NCBI GenBank assembly: GCA_006538405.1
Contig: BJKQ01000025.1
Location: 1 to 64,000, forward strand
DNA length: 64,000 nucleotides
DNA from: Hansfordia pulvinata
Taxonomy: Eukaryota; Ascomycota; Sordariomycetes; Xylariales
Direction of reading: 5' to 3'
Position numbers and translations under genes: made by a program. Below the pieces are notes generated by a model. The model saw only the letters and a list, made by a program, of their open reading frames with translations, was not told the DNA's origin and did no database searches. This document shows positions 59,292-64,000 of the stretch, one piece after another. Each line of letters opens with the position of its first letter. Position 1 is the stretch's first letter.

Positions 59292-60129
59292 CTACAGCGC
59301 TGTGCCGTCTGCCCAGACAATGCGAAATTCAACCGGGGCCCATTTACATGAATTGGAAACGTCAATATCCTCCCCAGTGATCTCCGAGGCATCTTTTCTG
59401 AAGAATGCATGCCACAGAGCCCTCTCGCGCCGTGATCCTCCTTCTCGGATCGAGAAACAGCAGCCGACTGACCAGGCCCCGCAAGTCATCATCCATCCAA
59501 CGCCAAAGCGTCAGCGGGTGCCGCGGGTTATCCCGGCCGAAGGCAAGGACGATGTCGATCTTGCGATTTATAAACGGGTTGTCGTCGTCCCTTGCGACGC
59601 TTCCGCCCAGGACTCGGGACTCCTCCAGAATTGGTTCCCACAGACCACGCCATTCAATGAATCGTCTGGCTCCAGGTGTATACAGTCACCGAGGTCCGGT
59701 GTCTGCACGCGAGACACTGTGGGCTCCTCGAGCCACCTTTCCGACGGTAATTCAGCAAGATATTGGTAGGTTTGATGTCTGAGTGTGGGATCGTCGAGCT
59801 AGCCGGCGTCACTGGTCCGCTCCATGGTCTTCCATGGGGGTAGTGCCAAACGGTGTGTATGATCCCGCGGTCATGTAGGTGTGTGAGGCCCTGGAGTGCT
59901 TGATGAATGATATCGCGCCGTATTTTTCAGCCAAGTGTCCGCGCTGGGAACTCGAGAACATGATGGTCGAGGAACGGGTACACTAGGAGCTCAAGAGGAG
60001 GCTCGACAACGTCTACCAGGCACGGATGTTGGTCAAGCCAGCCAGTGATGCCTGCAGGTTCTGGGTGTATTCAAAAACGTCGTGTAAACAGTTCTTGACG
60101 AGATACGTCTCTCCGTCTGATCTGGACAT
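59292..60129 (-). pseudogene. Protein kinase pseudogene
   Basis: Fragments of a protein kinase appear in order on the minus strand but in changing frames. First is an N-lobe-like part (SDGETYLVKNCLHDVFEYTQ, from the ATG at 60129) ending at a stop. Next, after a one-base shift, comes LVYPFLDHHVLEF with an in-frame TGA at 59927-59929, then DIIHQALQGLTHLHDRGIIHT. The catalytic loop follows as DIKPTNILLNY after about 72 extra bases that start with GT but do not end cleanly in AG in phase. Then, in a further frame, the DFG-equivalent DLGDC and the activation segment VVCGNQFWRSPESWAEASQGT. Last is RRRITARE, shifted again to ALWHAFFRKDASE and a stop at 59292. At least four disruptions make expression of a full kinase impossible. 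The order of motifs shows a former serine/threonine-type kinase. Confidence 0.8.
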
Positions 60130-61338
60130 CGCGCGGAATTCGAGCAGTCAGTCGCTCCTGACCCCATAATCCGAATTCAATCGATAAAGGCCCGACCCGC
60201 GAGCGTGAATCACATTGGTGCGAGCCTTCAGAGGCTGGTACATTTTGGTCCGTTCGATGCCAGGCCCTGAGGCGCGCGGCGGCTTGTTGCGTGTTGCGTA
60301 TTGCAACAGATACAATCAGTGAAATGCGGCGGTAAAGGTCCAGCCAGCGTCGCTTCGGCAAACGCATTCTTCTTCTTACCTACCTACATACATGGATGCT
60401 GTCATCACTGGTGCTACCAGACACATGACATGGACACACCGTCCCATGCAGTGTTCGCATGCAAACGCCCATCCTGCATAATTTGTCGAGGGGGACATGA
60501 ATGTGGGAGGCGAGCATGTGCAAACAAATGTTAAGGAAGACTCGCCCGTAGTCGCCGGCAGCCGTTTGCAAGTCTAAAACGTCACTGGCTCCTGCCGTCC
60601 CCAGGCTGTTTCGCTGCTGCCCAAGGGACACTCACCCGAACTTGAGGTACCTCGCTCCCGCTAACCTCAGGTACTACGTCGCAGCGTCATCTAGGTCATC
60701 ATGACAAGCAGCCTCTTTCCTCCCCTATACGTGCACAATCGTGCCCCTCATCCACCCCGACGACTCTGCCGACTCCAGATCCACCCGGGCCTGGTACCCT
60801 CCCATCCCAGTCAGCATCCTCAGTCTCTCACCTGCCAGCCGATGAATGTCTGGTACCCAACCCGGGTCCGGGACCCGTCCTGCGACGCGACGCCATGTAC
60901 GCCAACTTATTCGAAGCAAGACCCCTGACCTCGAATGCCCAAATGTTCCGCCACCAAACGCAGTTTGGTGCCCGGCTGTCATCAACGGCACGGCTCGTCT
61001 CCGGTGACGGCACCAGCGCCTCCGAACAACCACCAGTGCTGGCGGCTTGGTGCTTCGCACGGGTAGACGGCCCGTGACAGGACCAAGATGCTCGAATCTG
61101 TCGGAGTCCGCGAGGTAAACGGCGATAATGGCGGAGGGCCCCTTTGTCCTCGGCAGGTCAATATAGCTGGATTCGCTCCCGTCGGTCATCCTTACTGGCC
61201 TACCTCAGTTCAATGCAGAGCAAGACTTCGAGGTCTCTTATTCCACTCTTATCTTCTCCCTCCATTTATCTCGCTGTGGGACTTGGTCATTCCACCGCGA
61301 TTCACTTACGTCCTTAAGTCTGTGCGCAAGCAGTGACC
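60130..61338. other. Intergenic, no gene recognised
   Basis: 1.2 kb. Frames at 60071-60367, 60725-61189 and 60701-60928 overlap on opposite strands and have no domains. The part just above 60130 may hold further eroded kinase sequence. The last 200 bp should contain the promoter of the RING gene. Confidence 0.4.
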
Positions 61339-62375
61339 ATGGCCGCAGCTGCTTTCTTGACGCGTCTTTGCGAAAGCCCTCTCATGCTTAAATCTGTAAG
61401 TGAACACGACCGCACCTTCCAACACCCAGAGTTCAGGAAATGGGTTTCCAAAAATTGGAGTATTTTCCCCAAAACTGGAACATTCTTCCAAACTTTGGAA
61501 TATTCTTCCAATTTTTGGAACATTCTTCCAAACATTGGGATATTTTTCCAAACTTTGGGATATTCTTCCAAAACTTGGGGTTCTCCCAAGTTTCTTCGAG
61601 GCTTAACCTATTAATTCAATCCAGATGACTGACATCCTGTGAAGGAGTCGAAGAAGCATACCCGGAATAACGACTTCTGCTTTAGCATTAAAACCGGGTG
61701 GACCTACCAAGCCAGGAGCCACGCGATCGCGTGCTTCAGCAGATCCGCCGCTTCCTGCCAGCTGCCGTCACTGTCGCCACTAAGCCACAGCAATAACGGC
61801 TGCAGCTATGAAGACAGCCATGGCGGCAACAGCTGCGACCACTTCGACTTGAATGGCCATGGCAACCATGTCGTCTATGACGCGGAGAAGGACGGCATCA
61901 ATCTCAACGAGGTCATAACAACGCAGGCACCGTGTCGTGTTCCTAAGAGGGCCGTGCAGATGGCCTACAGTCTCTACATCGAGGGGAAGGACCCGCGAGT
62001 TGTTCAAGTCGAGGGTGCCTGCTGCAGCCACTGCCGTCAGGGCCAAGAGCTATATCATGTAATCCCATGTGGTCAGTTCGACCTCTCTTTAAGAGGATTT
62101 GGCGCAATAGTGGATATTCTAACAGAACCGGTCTCCTTCCAGGTCATATGTTCTGCGCTGGATGCTTTCATCGTCTATACGGCCATGTGGCACAGCCACC
62201 ACGCACATGGACAGAGCCGGCCGAGGTCTCTTGTCTTGTCTGCCGCGGCAAATTCTCCTACTCTCGTCTTCCTCACGCCCACTGGCACCGCTTTACGTGG
62301 CCGCTCTGGCCCGATACACGATACGGCCAGCACAACAACGTCTTTGCCATTGAGCTATTCCTCATGGATGATTGA
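61339..62375 (+). CDS. RING-finger protein (C3HC4 type), likely E3 ubiquitin ligase
   Basis: Best model: exons 61339-61395, 61762-62071 and 62143-62375, 199 residues. The last intron (71 bp, donor gtcagt, acceptor ttccag) is secure because it restores the RING. CSHC is followed after 11 residues by Cys-Gly-His, then MFCAGC, and after 22 residues CLVC, giving CX2CX11CX1HX2CX2CX22CX2C. The first intron (donor gtaagt, 366 bp) is less certain. It is long for this organism because it contains a 20-bp minisatellite, and the acceptor at 61761 was chosen to keep phase. Exon 1 (MAAAAFLTRLCESPLMLKS) is short, and its coding status rests on the ATG and the strong donor. C-terminal of the RING is an aromatic-rich segment (HWHRFTWPLWPDTRYGQ). 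RING proteins usually recruit an E2 for ubiquitin transfer; target unknown. The protein is small, with no membrane segment. Confidence 0.62.
61446..61590. repeat. 20-bp minisatellite, about seven units
   Basis: Units of 20 bp with the frame TATTCTTCCAAACTTTGGAA. Clean copies start at 61461, 61481, 61501, 61521, 61541 and 61561, with partial ones on both sides. Each unit contains the inverted pair TTCCAAA/TTTGGAA, so any unit can form a hairpin. Units differ at a few positions. Both strands stay open through much of the array, giving Phe/Pro/Trp-rich or Lys/Val/Trp-rich peptides that are most likely not real. The array lies inside the proposed first intron of the RING gene. Confidence 0.85.
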
Positions 62376-62651
62376 GGGTCGGACACGACGGCCTTGCGCG
62401 AAATCACTCCACAGACAATTGGATTCGCGGTGGGTCCCTATGCGCTTGTTGACACTTTGGGGGTTTCACGATATGAAGAGTGGTTGGTCATTCCTCTGGA
62501 GTTTAGAAAATGACGAAAGTGGCCTTTATTAAGCTAATACGTGCGGCTCGGCGACAAGTCTGCATCCGGTGCGACATGGCCAATGGACGCACGCACTCAC
62601 AAATGCCGGGACGAAGAAGGTAACAAGAATGGTGAAAGAGGCGCAGGTTTC

Positions 62652-63251
62652 CTAGGACAAGGTCCAAGACACCTGGACGTGGCCGAGGTCTTGGTCGGCC
62701 AGCTGCGAGAAGCCGGCGGGGGAGACGTCGATTTCATTTGCCGCGCAGCCCATGCACTTATCGACGACGGCGAGCGTGATCGATCTGCCGCCGTAGGTGA
62801 CAGTGATGGACTTTTGGCACAACGGGTCGTTGTTGGGGTTGCCCGACCCCCAGAGTGACTGGCTGAGGGCGGCGACCATTTGCGAGCTGTCCGAGGTGGT
62901 GCCGCACGCGCCGCCGCTCGGCTCCCAGTACGTCATCTTGCCCGACTGCGACCCGCCACCGCTGGGGCTGCCGCTGCTGGACGAAGGAGGGGCGTTTGCG
63001 CCGTATGGAGGGGTCGATCCGCCGGAGGTTGGGGATGCCTGGTAGCCGCCGCCGCCGCCGCCGCCTGAGTATCCGCCACTGTTGTCGCTTGGGTATCCGC
63101 CGCTGCTACCGCTACCGCTGCCGCCCAGGTACCCCGGGCCCGTCTGGACCACAGAGGGCATGGTGGGAACGGCGACACCGGCGGAGTGCGTCGGCGCCAC
63201 GGGGTATGTGTAGCCCCCTCCGCCTCCATAGTTCCGTTGGCCGACGTGCAT
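62652..63251 (-). CDS. Double-psi beta-barrel (RlpA/expansin-like) protein, 5' end uncertain
   Basis: 199 residues from the ATG at 63251. Residues 1-104 are Gly/Ser/Pro-rich and disordered. Residues 105-199 form a double-psi beta-barrel domain of the RlpA/barwin/expansin-like group. It starts MTYWEPSGGACGTTSDSSQMVAAL and has the strand SITLAVVDKCMGCAANEIDVS with the conserved Asp (DVS). It ends in the strand HVQVSWTLS. Cysteines at 116, 145, 166 and 169 suit two disulfides. Such fungal proteins are secreted and bind or loosen wall polysaccharides, usually without hydrolysis. Here no signal peptide precedes the first Met. A hydrophobic stretch beginning at an ATG at 63438 (SRSSFFISVFVVLYS) could be the missing first exon, joined by an intron ending at about 63262, but I could not fix the splice phase. 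The gene may be longer at its 5' end than given. Confidence 0.75.
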   Translation of the reverse strand: MHVGQRNYGGGGGYTYPVAPTHSAGVAVPTMPSVVQTGPGYLGGSGSGSSGGYPSDNSGGYSGGGGGGGYQASPTSGGSTPPYGANAPPSSSSGSPSGGGSQSGKMTYWEPSGGACGTTSDSSQMVAALSQSLWGSGNPNNDPLCQKSITVTYGGRSITLAVVDKCMGCAANEIDVSPAGFSQLADQDLGHVQVSWTLS

Positions 63252-64000
63252 CGTGTGTGCTCCTGGTGGGCGGGGGTCGAATAATGGATCGGCTGAGTAC
63301 AGAAAGGTCGAACGAGTCTGGATATCTCAGTCCCGCTGAGCGAATAAGGGTCTAGCGAAGGGTAAAGGATGCCGAATCATCCAGCGAGTACAATACAACA
63401 AATACTGATATGAAAAAGGACGAGCGAGAGTGAACCATGGAAAGATGAATCTCGGGCCTGCCGAGCTGGTAGACTGCAAGAGAATGTGGAAGCGAAAGGT
63501 ATAATGACTTAACCCGAGAGCCTGGCTGCGCCCACGCGGGACCCGGGCATGCGTTTATACTCGGCCAGTGTGCTCTTCCCAGCCTGGAAGGAGGCATGGG
63601 CATGTCTCGCGCACACAACCGATGTGGCAGGCCGTTGTTTCAACAGCGAGTGTTTCGCTTGATGCTACTGCCTAGACGGCGCTTGAGACCGATGTTGACG
63701 ACAGCTCGAGACGGCCGGCGCTTGTGATCGACTAAGCTTACTGCAAGCAGGGCGGGCAAGCTCTTGACCGAGAGATGCGCCGAGTCTGGCTGCTCAACTC
63801 GAGAATGGTCGAAACAGATCGCGAACCGCCGGCCCTCCTTTGCCTTGGCGGTGGCGATCTGGCGCTTCATTTGAGGTGGTTAGTGCCGGTAGTGCAGCGT
63901 GGGCCGTCATTCCTCCTGGGACTGCTGGCCGCGTCTCGACAGATACTGCGGCGTCTTGGGGAGTAAAGCCGGGGTGCGGAAGGGAGAGAGAGGAAAAGCT
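63252..64000. other. Upstream of the beta-barrel gene, to the window edge
   Basis: 750 bp. A candidate signal-peptide exon lies at about 63352-63438 on the minus strand. The other frames (63640-63870 minus, 63775-63966 plus) have no recognisable domain. The window ends inside an unannotated stretch. Confidence 0.4.

Noticed and set aside
61306..61628. Phe/Trp/Pro-rich and Lys/Val/Trp-rich repeat peptides
   Set aside because: A 20-bp period rotates through the frames, so peptides of 20-residue period arise automatically. The minisatellite is better read as intronic DNA.

Overview
This window is a chromosome end of a filamentous ascomycete (Pezizomycotina, most likely a Sordariomycete). It opens with eleven exact CCCTAA telomere units. 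About 8 kb of very AT-rich DNA follows, in which CpA/TpG dinucleotides are almost absent while CpG persists. That is the footprint of repeat-induced point mutation (RIP), not of simple CpG decay. The remaining 56 kb is gene-sparse and GC-richer. Its genes have short GT-AG introns, C/G-rich third codon positions and fungal protein families. The order cannot be named safely from sequence alone.

Layout. 1-8200: telomere and RIP-degraded repeats. 9.6-16 kb: two small secreted cysteine proteins (9603-10145 and 12688-13419, the latter with an RGG-type Gly/Arg tract) and a cytosolic NTF2/SnoaL-like protein (14941-15444). 16.7-19.1 kb: a four-exon cytochrome P450 of the pisatin-demethylase type. 20-29 kb: an unknown helical protein and two PD-(D/E)XK-like fungal proteins on the same strand. 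31.4-35.7 kb: a secreted protein with an apparent frameshift, a methyltransferase-like protein that carries a signal peptide, and a two-exon six-cysteine secreted protein. 37.2-41.9 kb: a divergent pair of an MFS drug/polyamine-type transporter and a Zn2Cys6 transcription factor. 44.5-46.9 kb: a secreted protein with a duplicated four-cysteine module and an FAD monooxygenase. 46.9-53.6 kb: essentially gene-free. 53.6-54.5 kb: an unknown protein with a SUMO-interaction-like motif. 55.3-55.9 kb: a 542-bp RIP-damaged element with 35-bp inverted ends. 56.5-58.6 kb: a nine-exon UDP-galactopyranose mutase. 59.3-60.1 kb: a protein kinase pseudogene. 61.3-62.4 kb: a RING-finger gene whose first intron holds a 20-bp minisatellite. 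62.7-63.3 kb: a double-psi beta-barrel (expansin/RlpA-like) protein.

How the genes fit together. The P450, FAD monooxygenase, NTF2-like protein, MFS transporter and Zn2Cys6 factor are typical secondary-metabolism accessories. No polyketide synthase, peptide synthetase, terpene synthase or prenyltransferase is visible, so this is not a complete biosynthetic cluster. The dominant theme is a subtelomeric store of putative secreted proteins: six or seven have signal peptides or extracellular folds. Decayed genes and RIP damage lie between them. I found no RNA genes, CRISPR arrays or viral genes. No single wholly new system stands out. The most distinctive items are the signal-peptide methyltransferase relative, the Cys-module duplication protein, the secreted RGG protein, and the minisatellite-bearing RING intron.
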